Origin: Pseudomonas rustica
Lineage (GTDB): Bacteria > Pseudomonadota > Gammaproteobacteria > Pseudomonadales > Pseudomonadaceae
Length of the DNA stretch: 64,000 bases
NCBI RefSeq assembly: GCF_018336155.1
Contig: NZ_JAGYHF010000003.1
Coordinates: 186,001-250,000 of the forward strand
Reading direction: 5' to 3'
Of this stretch, positions 1 through 9,673 are shown piece after piece. Within the stretch, counting starts at the first letter, position 1, and each line of letters opens with the position of its first letter. Below the pieces are notes generated by a model. That model worked only from the letters and a program-made list of their open reading frames with translations, had not been told where the DNA came from and searched no databases. A program made the position numbers and the translations under genes.

Positions 1-3000
1 TCGAGTCGGTGTACGACATTGCGCTCGGCAACATCACCGTCGATGTGATCGCCATGGACAGTGGCGAAATCACCCCCGTAACCCTTGATGCGCAAGGCAA
101 AGGCTTGTTCAAGGGCACAGCGGGCAAGTTCTATCGGGTGCTGGTGCACAGCGAGGTCACCACGGACCAGGTTGATGACCTGTTTAAAGCCTACGACGGC
201 CTGACCCGTGAACTCGACGGCTGGCTGCGCGGTGAGTGGCAGGGTTTTAAACCGCAGTGGTCGCAGTCGGTGGCGACATCGGCAAGCAACGGCATGCTGG
301 CCGGAAGTTGGGCTGCGATCGAGGGAGTGTGGGACAGCATCGGTTTGCTCTCGGACATTCTCAAGGATCCCGGGGCCTTTGCCGAGCGGTTGGGGTCTGG
401 GGCCACGCAGTTAAAGGAGCTGGCGGAGACGGCTCCCGATGTCATGGAAAAGCTGCAGCTGCTGATGAGCGATGAAGCGGCGCTGTGTTTGCTGCTGCGT
501 ACCGCCAGCCTTTGGCTGGAGATGCTGCCGCCCAGCGAGATCGCCGGCAAAACCGCCGAAGCCGCGTCGATGATGATCGTGCAGGTGCTGATCGATGTGC
601 TGATCGGCGTCGTGCTGACGTTTGTCGGTGCGGGTGCCGGCATCGCTTATCTGACGCTGCGTCTGGCTGACCGCGCCGCGCAGTTGTTGTCAGCGTTGAC
701 GCGGTTGCTGAAGGCGATGTTTGCCATCGTCGAAGGCTTCATCAAGTACGTCGACAAATACAAAAAAGTCGCTGCACGCGGGATTGCCGCCGGGGTGAAA
801 AAAGGCCGGATGCAGTTGCGTTGGGACGCCAAGCGCAACGCCTTGCTGAAGAAAGACGAGCACCACGATGACGCTCCGGATCAGGCGAAAAATCCCAACG
901 GGGACAGCGCTGATTGCGCTTCGGCTACGTGCACCAACGGTTGTCCGGTGTCGATGGTCACCGGTGAGGAACTGCTGACGCTGACGGATGCTGTGCTCGA
1001 CGGCGTGTTGCCGTTTGAATTCACTCGGTTGTATCGCACCAGTGCGGTGGAAATCGATGTCGGGCTGGGGTTTGGCTGGAGCCATTCGCTGGCGCATCGG
1101 TTGGAATTTGATGGCGACTCGGTTGTTTGGGGCGATCACGAGAATAGGCGCACGACGTTTCCGCTGCCGAGTGTTGAGCGGCCGGCGATTCACAACAGCC
1201 TGTCGCGGGCGGCGATTTTTCTTGGGGATGAGCCGGAGGAGCTGATTGTTGCGCTGGCCGGGGAAACGGCGCGGTTTTATCACTTTCGTGCCGGGCGTCT
1301 GACAGCGATCAGCGATGCGTACGACAACCGTTTACGCATCAGCCGCGATCGTCAGGATCGCATCAGTCGTCTCGACAATGGCGCGGGGCGGGCGCTGCAG
1401 TTGCGTTACGACCGTGCGCAACTGATCGCGATCGACTATCAGAGTTTTCATCCAGCCGAGCACCTTGAAGAGGCGTGGCGTACCGAGCAAACCCTCGTCA
1501 GTTATTGCTATGACGCGCGTCAGCGTTTGCTCGCGGCGACCAATGCCGCAGGTGAAAGCGAGCGCTACGACTACGACGATGCGCGCGTCATCCTGCAGCG
1601 ACAGCTGACCGGTGGCGCGAGTTTTTTCTGGGAGTGGGAACGGGCTGGCAAGGCTGCGCGTTGTGTACGGCACTGGGCGTCGTTTTCGCAGATGGACACG
1701 CGTTATGTCTGGGATGACGACGGCAGTGTCGCGGTGCAGTACGTCGATGGCACCGAAGAGGTTTACGTCCACGACGACCGTGCGCGACTGGTGCGCAAGG
1801 TTGAGGCCGATGGCGGTGAGCAACTCAAGGCGTACGACGATCAGGGACGTTTGATCGCTGAACAGGATGCGCTGGGTTCTATCACCGAGTACCGATACGA
1901 CGATGTCGGACGGCTGATTGCGCTGATTCCTGCGGCGGATGCGCCAACGTCCTACGAGTATCGCAATGGTTTCCTGCATCGGCGTTCACGTGGCGATGCG
2001 GTGTGGATTTATCGGCGCAATGCCGAGGGCGACATCACCGAGGCCGTCGATCCTGACGGACAGGTCACTCATTACTACTACAGCGTTCGCGGGCAACTGG
2101 TGTCGATCCGGTATCCGGACACCAGTCGGCATTTGCTGGCCTGGAATGACCTGGGCCAACTGGTTGAAGAGACGTTGCCTGAGGGTGGCGTACGGCGCTT
2201 TTCCTACGATGCTTTGGGACGGCGGACGACCACGGTTGATCAGCATGGCGCCGTTACCCGAGAGCAGTGGGACGCCGTTGGACGACTGGTTCAGACGACT
2301 TTTCCTACGGGTGCCACGCGTGCTTATAGCTACGGCGCTTACGGGCAAGTCACCGCCGAGCGTGATGAGCTGGGGCATATCACCCGGTATGAATACGACG
2401 ATGACCTGCATCTGGTCTCCCGTCGCATTAACCACGACGGCACGCGGATTCAATATCGCTACGACCATGCGCAACTGTTGCTCACGGAAATTGAGAACGA
2501 GTCCGGCGAAAAATATCGGCTGGACTACACGCCGACCGGATTGATCCGACAGGAAACCGGTTTCGATGGGCGCCGTACCGCTTACGTGTATGACCTCAAC
2601 GGTCACCTGCTGGAAAAGACCGAGTTTGGCGATGACGACTCACGTTTAGTCACCGGATACGAACGCGATGGCGCCGGGCGTCTGCTGGTTAAAACCCTGC
2701 CCGACGGCATCAAGGTCAGCTACCAATACGATCTGTTGGGCCGCCTGACCGGTGTTGATGACGGCCAGAACCATCCGCTTGCCTTTGAGTACGACCGCCA
2801 GGATCGGCTGATCACCGAGCACCAGGGCTGGGGCACTCTGCGCTATGCCTACGACGCTTGCGGCCAGCTCAAGCGCATGCGTCTGCCGGACAACAGCAAA
2901 CTCGATTACCACCATGCCAAGGGCGGCGCGCTGACCGCGATCGACCTTAACGGCGCACGCCTGACCACGCATCAGTTTGAATTCGGTCGCGAGCAAACCC

Positions 3001-4502
3001 GTCAGCAAGGTTTGCTGCACAGCCACTATCACTACGACGAACAGGGTCGCCTTCAGGCCCACGCCGTCAATCAACAATCCAGCCCACTGTACCTGCGCCA
3101 CTACAGCTACGCGGTCAACGGCAACCTGGCGAGCATCGCCGATAGCCGCCACGGTCAGCGCAGCTATTACTACGACGCCCTCGACCGACTGACCCGCGTC
3201 CGTCACTCCCGCGACGAACTCCCGGAAACCTACGCCCACGACCCGGCCGGCAACCTGCTCATGCAGGATCGCCCCGGCCCGAGCCAGATCAAAGGCAACC
3301 GCCTGCTGATGCAGGGCGATCGCCACTACGACTACGACGCCTTCGGCAACCTGATCCGCGAACGTCGCGGCACAGCGCACAGACTCGTCACGGAATACCG
3401 TTACGACTGCCAGCACCGCCTGATTGGCCTGACTCGCCCTGACGGGAAAACCGCGTCTTACCAATACGACGCCTTCGGCCGGCGCATCAGCAAAACCGTC
3501 GACGGCGCCACCACCGAATTCTTCTGGCAAGGCGACAACCTCGTCGCCGAAAGCAGCGATACCGAATACCGCAGCTACGTCTACGAACCCGGCACCTTCC
3601 GTCCGTTAGCACTGCTCGACGGCAAAGGCCCGAAAAAAGCCTGCCCGTTTTACTACCAGAACGACCACCTCGGCACGCCGCTGGAGCTGACCGATTACAG
3701 CGGGGAAATCGTCTGGTCGGCGCAGTACGACGCCTACGGGAAAGTCGCGGCGGTGACGTTGGCGGCTGAGGAATACCTGGATCAGCCACTGCGGTTTCAG
3801 GGGCAGTATTTCGATGCGGAGAGTGGGCTGCATTACAACCGGCATCGGTATTACGACCCGCGGCTGGGACGTTATCTGACGCCGGATCCGGTGAAGCTTG
3901 CGGGTGGGTTGAATCAGTACCAGTACACGCCGAATCCCACGGGGTGGGTGGATCCGTTGGGGTTGAACTCCAATTGTCCGCCGCCGAATAGGCCTGGGTG
4001 CGAGGTGCCGGGTGGGATTGGTGGGGCTAAGGTTGATGAGGGTGAGCCTGCGCTGCCGGCATTAAAAATCAGCACAGCAGAGAGGGCGAAGAAAGAAATA
4101 CTAAGGTTAAACGATAGCCAAAAGATGCACATGGTTGGAAAGCACGGGCCGGAGGTGCCAGATGAGAAGTGGAAGCAACGAGCGATCGATGGTACGAATC
4201 CAATTACGGGTAAAACACCTAAAGATAGGAACGGTAATCCGAGTTCTAGGTTCTACAATTACGAAATTATGCTTGAGGCCTATGTTCTTGCTACAACACG
4301 AGTCGAAAACGGATTGCCGCGTTTTACCGGTAAAGATTCCCAGTTGGCAGATATTGTTAGGATGGATCTACCCGGGGCTGGCGAAGGTTATGTTCCGAAT
4401 CCAAAGTCAAAAGAGAATCCGAAGTTGATCAAGCTTGATCGCTTTGAAATGAAGTTCGATCGCGTGACTGGAGTTCCTTTCACGCTGTATCCAATAAAAT
4501 AG
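1..4502 (+). CDS. RHS-repeat polymorphic toxin, 5' end outside the window
   Basis: The reading frame is already open at base 3, so the true start lies upstream and about 1,500 residues are visible. Numbering from the GTG at 9: a helical region with a hydrophobic stretch near residues 195-220, a DUF6531-like segment (CPVSMVTGEEL, about 315), then many YD repeats of the type YxYDxxGRL up to about 1240. The RHS core ends with the signature YYDPRLGRYLTPDPV, followed by the conserved autocleavage-type motif PTGWVDPLGL (residues 1310-1319). Everything after this is a variable toxin tip of about 178 residues with a motif HMVGKHGPEV and a late SSRF. The final 450 bases are clearly more AT-rich than the repeat shell, as is usual for exchangeable toxin modules. 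RHS shells encapsulate a toxin delivered to rival cells, often by type VI secretion; no VgrG or PAAR gene is visible here. I cannot assign the toxin's enzymatic class. Confidence 0.9.
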   Translation, partial: ESVYDIALGNITVDVIAMDSGEITPVTLDAQGKGLFKGTAGKFYRVLVHSEVTTDQVDDLFKAYDGLTRELDGWLRGEWQGFKPQWSQSVATSASNGMLAGSWAAIEGVWDSIGLLSDILKDPGAFAERLGSGATQLKELAETAPDVMEKLQLLMSDEAALCLLLRTASLWLEMLPPSEIAGKTAEAASMMIVQVLIDVLIGVVLTFVGAGAGIAYLTLRLADRAAQLLSALTRLLKAMFAIVEGFIKYVDKYKKVAARGIAAGVKKGRMQLRWDAKRNALLKKDEHHDDAPDQAKNPNGDSADCASATCTNGCPVSMVTGEELLTLTDAVLDGVLPFEFTRLYRTSAVEIDVGLGFGWSHSLAHRLEFDGDSVVWGDHENRRTTFPLPSVERPAIHNSLSRAAIFLGDEPEELIVALAGETARFYHFRAGRLTAISDAYDNRLRISRDRQDRISRLDNGAGRALQLRYDRAQLIAIDYQSFHPAEHLEEAWRTEQTLVSYCYDARQRLLAATNAAGESERYDYDDARVILQRQLTGGASFFWEWERAGKAARCVRHWASFSQMDTRYVWDDDGSVAVQYVDGTEEVYVHDDRARLVRKVEADGGEQLKAYDDQGRLIAEQDALGSITEYRYDDVGRLIALIPAADAPTSYEYRNGFLHRRSRGDAVWIYRRNAEGDITEAVDPDGQVTHYYYSVRGQLVSIRYPDTSRHLLAWNDLGQLVEETLPEGGVRRFSYDALGRRTTTVDQHGAVTREQWDAVGRLVQTTFPTGATRAYSYGAYGQVTAERDELGHITRYEYDDDLHLVSRRINHDGTRIQYRYDHAQLLLTEIENESGEKYRLDYTPTGLIRQETGFDGRRTAYVYDLNGHLLEKTEFGDDDSRLVTGYERDGAGRLLVKTLPDGIKVSYQYDLLGRLTGVDDGQNHPLAFEYDRQDRLITEHQGWGTLRYAYDACGQLKRMRLPDNSKLDYHHAKGGALTAIDLNGARLTTHQFEFGREQTRQQGLLHSHYHYDEQGRLQAHAVNQQSSPLYLRHYSYAVNGNLASIADSRHGQRSYYYDALDRLTRVRHSRDELPETYAHDPAGNLLMQDRPGPSQIKGNRLLMQGDRHYDYDAFGNLIRERRGTAHRLVTEYRYDCQHRLIGLTRPDGKTASYQYDAFGRRISKTVDGATTEFFWQGDNLVAESSDTEYRSYVYEPGTFRPLALLDGKGPKKACPFYYQNDHLGTPLELTDYSGEIVWSAQYDAYGKVAAVTLAAEEYLDQPLRFQGQYFDAESGLHYNRHRYYDPRLGRYLTPDPVKLAGGLNQYQYTPNPTGWVDPLGLNSNCPPPNRPGCEVPGGIGGAKVDEGEPALPALKISTAERAKKEILRLNDSQKMHMVGKHGPEVPDEKWKQRAIDGTNPITGKTPKDRNGNPSSRFYNYEIMLEAYVLATTRVENGLPRFTGKDSQLADIVRMDLPGAGEGYVPNPKSKENPKLIKLDRFEMKFDRVTGVPFTLYPIK

Positions 4503-4511
4503 GAATGGGAA

Positions 4512-4922
4512 ATGTTTATTGATTCAGATGACGGACTTCCATTTAAACCAAGTCCCTCGTTTTTTCTGGCTGGGCTAGATATTTATGATCGTGAGGAAAC
4601 GCTAGGAGAAGAGTTGGAGTTGCTTGATCCAGATAATCCCAGTGATAGAGAGGTGATCATTGTTAATTATTGCTTGCCTACTTGGAAGTCTTATAAGCAT
4701 AGATATTTTATATATCAGAGTTTGCAGGAAGCCCTTGAGGATCCAATGTACGATTTTAAATCTCTATTTATGTATGATCCAGAAGCCTACTCTTCATTTC
4801 CAAGTGGTTGGGATGAGATGCAAGATACTAGAGTTTTTTTTGAGGATGTATTTCGGCTGGCTACCATAGCTTGGAGCAACGACCTCATAAAAGCAGCTGC
4901 TGAAGATATTTCTACGTGGTGA
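4512..4922 (+). CDS. Probable immunity protein for the RHS toxin
   Basis: A 136-residue acidic protein starting 9 bases after the RHS stop, with a purine-rich ribosome-binding stretch (AGGAATGGGAA) directly before the ATG. It has no signal peptide or membrane segment, so it should be cytoplasmic. The sequence is AT-rich like the toxin tip and unlike the flanking GC-rich core genes, so toxin tip and this gene probably moved as one cassette. I do not recognise the family. The immunity role is inferred from position directly 3' of a polymorphic toxin, the small size and the strong acidity. Confidence 0.7.
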   Translation: MFIDSDDGLPFKPSPSFFLAGLDIYDREETLGEELELLDPDNPSDREVIIVNYCLPTWKSYKHRYFIYQSLQEALEDPMYDFKSLFMYDPEAYSSFPSGWDEMQDTRVFFEDVFRLATIAWSNDLIKAAAEDISTW

Positions 4923-5002
4923 GCTGTTCTAAGACTGAGCTCTATTTTTTTAAACTGTGATTTTATCTGTGATCCTCATGATTTGACTAATATGGTGAGT
5001 TA

Positions 5003-5500
5003 ATGGTCGGTCAAGAATTGACTAGAGAGCTGATTTGGGCTTGGGCATATCAAGGTGCTGATATTGATATGTATGACAGTGGTGAGGATGGCGATGCAGC
5101 GGTTTTTGATGACGCCGTAAATAATTTCTTTGATTGGGATGAGTTCTTGCTGTTTTCAGCAGATCCAGAATGTTTGGCGAGATCATATTTTGCGGGAAAA
5201 TTGGCACGTGCACTTGTCAAACTGATTGCCAGTGCGCCAGACTTTTCATTTGGTTTTCCATCTGTCTGCGGTATTTCCTCTGAAGAAGATTTTTTAGAAA
5301 AAACTATGGATCGAAATAGGGAGGTTTATAAGCTTTTAGCTGTTGTGAATAAAATGCGATCTATGAAAGATCCGCCGATTAGATCCCTCTATCGTCAAGT
5401 GTTCTATTTTCGAAATGATTCTTATGATGTATCTCGCGAATTTAGTATTAAGTGTGCTCGGAAGCTTGATCTTGGTCTCTTTAATTATGGTGGTACATAA
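5003..5500 (+). CDS. Second small protein of the RHS locus, possible immunity protein
   Basis: A 165-residue protein, acidic in its first third (a run of D/E between residues 20 and 50) and more basic at the C-terminus, with no signal peptide. The ATG at 5003 follows GGTGAGTTA, an acceptable ribosome-binding site. It is as AT-rich as the gene before it and lies 80 bases downstream, so it belongs to the same transferred module. It could be a second immunity protein, an orphan immunity gene left from an earlier toxin tip, or an accessory protein. No family was recognised. Confidence 0.6.
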   Translation: MVGQELTRELIWAWAYQGADIDMYDSGEDGDAAVFDDAVNNFFDWDEFLLFSADPECLARSYFAGKLARALVKLIASAPDFSFGFPSVCGISSEEDFLEKTMDRNREVYKLLAVVNKMRSMKDPPIRSLYRQVFYFRNDSYDVSREFSIKCARKLDLGLFNYGGT

Positions 5501-5532
5501 TTTCTGATCAGTTTTTTTGGTGATTGGACTGA

Positions 5533-5560
5533 CGCCTTCGCGAGCAAGCCCGCTCCCACA
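5533..5560. repeat. REP element, family 1, single copy
   Basis: Matches the core TTCGCGAGCAAGCCCGCTCC seen at many other intergenic sites here. It lies between the RHS locus and the convergent c-di-GMP gene. Confidence 0.8.
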
Positions 5561-5582
5561 GGGATTTGTGTCGTTTGAGGGA

Positions 5583-7373
5583 TTAGCGTTGACCCATTAG
5601 CTGCGGCTGGTGGAGTGCTGTGGTTGTAAGGCTATCCAACAGATACACGCTATACCCCGGAACATTCTTCGCATGATGCTTCGCTTGCGAAGCCATTTCC
5701 GCAAGCTGACTGGCATCAAGCTGTGCGCAGACCTCGGGGTGTAGATGCACGACGCCAATGGATAGCGACAACAGCGGAAACTCTTGCCGCACGCCTTGGC
5801 GGTTCGGTGCGATAAAGCATCCAGCCTCAAGGTGTTCCGGGCGATAGAAGCGGCGGCATTGGCTTTGGAAATCGTCGAGCAGTTGATTGAGGCGTTTGCG
5901 CCAGTCTTCAGGGCCGAGGACTAACAGGAAGTCGTCGCCACCAATGTGGCCAACGAAATCTCGGGTGGGGTCGACGCGTTCATTCAGGCATTGAGCCAAA
6001 CACAACAACACTTCGTCTCCGCGTCCGTACCCGTAGATATCGTTGAAGGGTTTGAAGCTGTCGATGTCGACGTAGCAGATGACTGATTCTCGACCCTGTT
6101 GCAGCAGGCGAGTGAGGCACTGCTGAATCGGCACATTGCCAGGCAGCAAGGTCAGCGGGTTGGCGTAGCGTGCCTGTTGGATTTTCAGTTCGGTGATGAG
6201 TTTGAGCACGTCGATCACCCGGCCGAGACCGAGGTAGCTGCCGTTGAGGGTGATGATGAAATCCTCTTCGATCCGCTGCCGAGCGCGGCTGGTGATGAGT
6301 CGGCTCACTTGCTGCAACGACTGACTCATTTCCACCGCGAGAAAATCGTCATTCATCAATCGGCTAATGGGTTTACGCGCAAACAAGTCAGTGGCAAACG
6401 GTTTGAGCAGGGCATCCGACAAGGAATGGCGATGGACGATGCCACACGGCTGACCCTGTTCGTCGAGCACGGCCAGTGAGTTGAGGTTGGCTTGGCGGCG
6501 GAAGGCTTCCAGTACGGTGGCGGTCGGTGTGTCACGCGCTACGGCGGGTTGGTCGTTGAGCAGGGCGCTGAGGTCGCTGCCTTCGTCATTCAGCGCAACG
6601 CTGCTGCTGTCGTGTTTGGGCATCAACGTGCGGGCGTCGCGCGGTGGGTGTTCTTGTGGGCGGCCGAGCAAATAGCCTTGCACCAGGTCGACGCCCATTT
6701 CGGTGAGCACCGCGAGTTCTTCCGGCAGTTCGATGCCTTCGGCGATGACTTGCGCGCGGGAGGCTTTGGCGATTTGCAGGATCGAGCCGACGAATTCGCG
6801 TTTCAGCGCATCCTGATGAATGCCGTCGATGAAGTGCCGATCAATCTTTACGTAATCCGGGCGCAGTTCCGACCACAGGCGCAGGCTCGAATAACCGGCG
6901 CCAAGATCATCCAGCGCGATGGAGAAGCCCATCGCGCGGTAGTGATGCAGTGCGGTTTGCAGCAGCTGGAAGTCGTCAATGGGTGTTTGTTCGGTCAATT
7001 CGATGACGACCTGGCTGGGTGGAATGCCGAAGTCCTGCAGTAGTTGCAGCGTGCGCCCTGGCTGGTGTGCGGCTTCGAGTAATGACTCGGGCGAGACGTT
7101 GAGAAACAGTTTGCCCGGCAGTTGCTGTTCATTGAAACGACGGCAGGCGCTTTGGCGGCAGGCGATTTCCAGCTCACTCAAACGCCCCGCCTGTCGCGCC
7201 ACGGCGAACAAGGCAATCGGCGAGTGAAGAGGGCTGTTGGACGGGCCGCGTGTCAGGGCTTCGTAGCCGAGAATGCGGCGTTCAGAGAGGCAGATGATCG
7301 GCTGGAACAGGCTGTGCAATCCGCTTTGAGTCAGGATCGAGCTCAAGGCACTCAGCTGTTCGGTCGTGGTCAT
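5583..7373 (-). CDS. EAL-CBS-GGDEF cyclic-di-GMP protein
   Basis: 596 residues in the unusual order EAL (about 20-245), a pair of CBS domains (about 270-395), GGDEF (about 400-580). No membrane segment, so probably cytoplasmic. The EAL domain keeps its catalytic set: EAL at 38-40 followed by TRG, NVS near 92, ELTE near 125, DD at 155-156, K at 176 in VKID, AEGIE near 211 and VQGY near 231. It should therefore be an active c-di-GMP phosphodiesterase. The GGDEF signature is GGDDF (478-482), and the expected RxxD inhibitory site upstream lacks its arginine, so cyclase activity is uncertain and it may instead bind nucleotide. CBS pairs usually sense adenine nucleotides. The arrangement and the position next to prc match PAO1 PA3258 as I recall it. 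It is separated from prc by a terminator. Confidence 0.9.
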   Translation of the reverse strand: MTTTEQLSALSSILTQSGLHSLFQPIICLSERRILGYEALTRGPSNSPLHSPIALFAVARQAGRLSELEIACRQSACRRFNEQQLPGKLFLNVSPESLLEAAHQPGRTLQLLQDFGIPPSQVVIELTEQTPIDDFQLLQTALHHYRAMGFSIALDDLGAGYSSLRLWSELRPDYVKIDRHFIDGIHQDALKREFVGSILQIAKASRAQVIAEGIELPEELAVLTEMGVDLVQGYLLGRPQEHPPRDARTLMPKHDSSSVALNDEGSDLSALLNDQPAVARDTPTATVLEAFRRQANLNSLAVLDEQGQPCGIVHRHSLSDALLKPFATDLFARKPISRLMNDDFLAVEMSQSLQQVSRLITSRARQRIEEDFIITLNGSYLGLGRVIDVLKLITELKIQQARYANPLTLLPGNVPIQQCLTRLLQQGRESVICYVDIDSFKPFNDIYGYGRGDEVLLCLAQCLNERVDPTRDFVGHIGGDDFLLVLGPEDWRKRLNQLLDDFQSQCRRFYRPEHLEAGCFIAPNRQGVRQEFPLLSLSIGVVHLHPEVCAQLDASQLAEMASQAKHHAKNVPGYSVYLLDSLTTTALHQPQLMGQR

Positions 7374-7390
7374 GGCAATCTCTGGCGATA

Positions 7391-7440
7391 AAAAAAGGAC
7401 TGGGAGCGCTCTCGTTGGAGAGTGGCTCCCAGTCCTTTAT
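7391..7440 (-). terminator. Rho-independent terminator after prc
   Basis: A long stem (AAGGACTGGGAGC pairing with GCTCCCAGTCCTT, loop near 7408-7422) followed on the minus strand by a run of T (7391-7396 read in reverse). It separates prc from the c-di-GMP gene downstream. Confidence 0.85.
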
Positions 7441-7504
7441 TGCACGACAGAATGATGACTGTTTGATGACGATCCGGGGATCGTCAGCATTAAATTGCCA
7501 TCAC

Positions 7505-9589
7505 TTACTTCTTCGCCACCTGATTGCTCAGCTTCAGGTAATCCAGCAGCACGCGCCCGGTTTCGCTCAGGTAGGCATCGTCTTCTGGTTTGACCTTGTC
7601 CGGCTCGGCGGCCGTGAGGGCGTCGTCGTCTTCTTTCTTCAGCTCTTTGAGCGGCTCTTCGCCTTTGGCTTTGCGACGGATGTTTTCCATCGCCAGTTGC
7701 TTGGCGTCGATGTCGGTGTGTTGCGCGCGACGCTCGGCTTCATTGAGGCTGACGGTTTTTTCTTCCATCAGTTTCTGCGCGAGTGCCAGCTTGTCACGGA
7801 TGAACACGAACTCCGCGTCTTTCGCCGTGCGGGCGTCATGCTCGGATTTGAGCTGAGCCAGATACGGTTTGAACGGATCGGCCGCCGGTTTGATGGCCGC
7901 GCGGATGGTGTCCCACGGCATGGCTTCCGGCAGAGCGCTTTCGCCAATTTCCTTGGTGTCGATCAGCGATGGGTAGTCGATGTCCGGCAGCACGCCCTGA
8001 TGCTGGGTGCTCTGACCGGAGACCCGGTAGAACTTGGCCAGGGTCAGTTTCAGCTCGCCATGGTTCAGCGGCTGAATGGTCTGCACGGTGCCTTTACCGA
8101 AGGTCTGGCCACCGATGATCAGCGCGCGGTGATAATCCTGCATGGCGCCGGCGAAAATCTCCGAAGCCGAGGCGGACAAGCGGTTGACCAGCAACGCCAT
8201 CGGGCCTTTGTAGAACGCGCCCGGGTTTTCATCTTCGAGCACGTCGACACGGCCATCGGCATTACGCACCAGTACGGTCGGGCCTTTGTCGATGAACAGA
8301 CTGGTCAGCTCGGTGGCTTCTTGCAGGGAGCCGCCGCCGTTGTTGCGCAGGTCGATAACCACACCGTCGACTTTTTCTTTCTGCAGTTCAGTCAGCAGTT
8401 TTTTAACGTCGCGGGTGGTGCTCTTGTAGTCCGGATCACCGGCACGGAACGCTTTGAAGTCGAGGTAGAAGGCCGGAATCTCGATGACGCCGAGCTTGTA
8501 GTCCTTACCGTCCTGTTTCAGGTTGAGGATGGACTTCTTCACCGCCTGGTCTTCGAGCTTCACCGCTTCACGGGTGATCGGCACGATCTTGGTGGTCTGG
8601 TCGTTTGGCGCATTGCTCGCCGGAATCACTTCCAGACGCACCACGGTGCCTTTCGGGCCGCGAATAAGTTTGACCACTTCGTCGAGACGCCAGCCGACCA
8701 CGTCGACCATCTCTTTGTTGCCTTGGGCAACGCCGATGATCTTGTCCGCCGGGGCGACCTGTTTGGTCTTGTCGGCCGGGCCTGCCGGCACCAGACGCAC
8801 GACTTTCACCTGGTCGTTGTCGCTCTGCAACACAGCGCCGATGCCCTCGAGGGACAGGCTCATGTTGATGTCGAAGTTTTCCGCGTTATCCGGCGACAGA
8901 TAGTTGGTGTGCGGGTCGTACGACATGGCGAAGGTGTTGATGTACGCCTGGAAGATATCTTCCGGACGGGTCTGATCCAGGCGCGCCAATTGGTTCTTGT
9001 AGCGCTTGGTCAGGGTTTCCTGAATCTGCTTCGGATCTTTGCCGGCGATCTTCTGGCGCAGGACTTCGTCCTTGACGCGTTTGCGCCACAGGTCATCAAG
9101 TTCTGCAGTGGATTTCAGCCAAGGGGCGTCCTTGCGATCGATCAGCAAGGTTTCCTTGGTATTGAAGTCCATCTTGTCGACGCCTTTGTTCAGCTCGGCG
9201 ATGGCGAAATCCAGACGCGATTTGACGCGATCCAGATAGCGCTTGTAGATGGTGAAGCCGGCGTTGAGGTCGCCGCTTTTGAGGAAGTCGTCGAACTGCG
9301 TCTTCCACTTGTCGAATTCGGCGATGTCGCTGGCCATGAAATAGCTGCGCGACGGATCCAGCAGCTTGATGTAGCTGTCGTAGATGATCACCGAGCGCGC
9401 ATCGTCGAGCGGCGGCTTGCTGTAGTGGTGACGCTTGAGCAACTCGACGACGTTCAGACTGGCGATGACTTCATCGCGATCAGGCTGCAATTTGTCCCAG
9501 CTGTTGGCAGCGAAGGTATTGCCCGACATCGGCAAAATACCGATACCGATGAATAGAGCGAGGGCGGTGCTTGGGAGCAGATGCTTCAT
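7505..9589 (-). CDS. prc: Periplasmic tail-specific protease Prc (AlgO-like)
   Basis: S41 C-terminal processing peptidase, 694 residues from the chosen ATG. The frame opens 11 codons earlier (9622), but the start at 9589 gives a clean signal peptide (MKHLLPSTALALF to FAA). Order: N-terminal helical domain, PDZ domain (about 230-320), protease core with LRNNGGGSLQEA, the catalytic serine in SASASEIF (about 476) and the catalytic lysine in FGKGTVQ (about 499), then the C-terminal DUF3340-type region. The length is close to E. coli Tsp. Prc degrades misfolded or tagged periplasmic proteins; in P. aeruginosa the orthologue AlgO takes part in degrading MucA and activating AlgU. It stands alone between a terminator and a divergent oxidoreductase gene. 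Confidence 0.95.
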   Translation of the reverse strand: MKHLLPSTALALFIGIGILPMSGNTFAANSWDKLQPDRDEVIASLNVVELLKRHHYSKPPLDDARSVIIYDSYIKLLDPSRSYFMASDIAEFDKWKTQFDDFLKSGDLNAGFTIYKRYLDRVKSRLDFAIAELNKGVDKMDFNTKETLLIDRKDAPWLKSTAELDDLWRKRVKDEVLRQKIAGKDPKQIQETLTKRYKNQLARLDQTRPEDIFQAYINTFAMSYDPHTNYLSPDNAENFDINMSLSLEGIGAVLQSDNDQVKVVRLVPAGPADKTKQVAPADKIIGVAQGNKEMVDVVGWRLDEVVKLIRGPKGTVVRLEVIPASNAPNDQTTKIVPITREAVKLEDQAVKKSILNLKQDGKDYKLGVIEIPAFYLDFKAFRAGDPDYKSTTRDVKKLLTELQKEKVDGVVIDLRNNGGGSLQEATELTSLFIDKGPTVLVRNADGRVDVLEDENPGAFYKGPMALLVNRLSASASEIFAGAMQDYHRALIIGGQTFGKGTVQTIQPLNHGELKLTLAKFYRVSGQSTQHQGVLPDIDYPSLIDTKEIGESALPEAMPWDTIRAAIKPAADPFKPYLAQLKSEHDARTAKDAEFVFIRDKLALAQKLMEEKTVSLNEAERRAQHTDIDAKQLAMENIRRKAKGEEPLKELKKEDDDALTAAEPDKVKPEDDAYLSETGRVLLDYLKLSNQVAKK

Positions 9590-9673
9590 GCTGATTCGAC
9601 GCGGGGACAATTGATAACGCATATTAGGCCGTCTTTGAAGTCGCCGGTTCTACGAGAGCCGGTCGCATAATGC

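Noticed and set aside
2646..3530. Minus-strand frame inside the RHS repeats
   Set aside because: Antisense shadow of the YD repeats, valine/alanine rich, no start signal.
4135..4428. Alternative-frame ORF inside the toxin tip
   Set aside because: Lies within the well-supported RHS frame and has no ribosome site; considered as an internal antitoxin but not supported.
7415..9556. A 713-codon open frame on the plus strand opposite prc
   Set aside because: It mirrors the GC-rich third positions of prc, has no ribosome site or family features, and prc itself shows signal peptide, PDZ and catalytic motifs.
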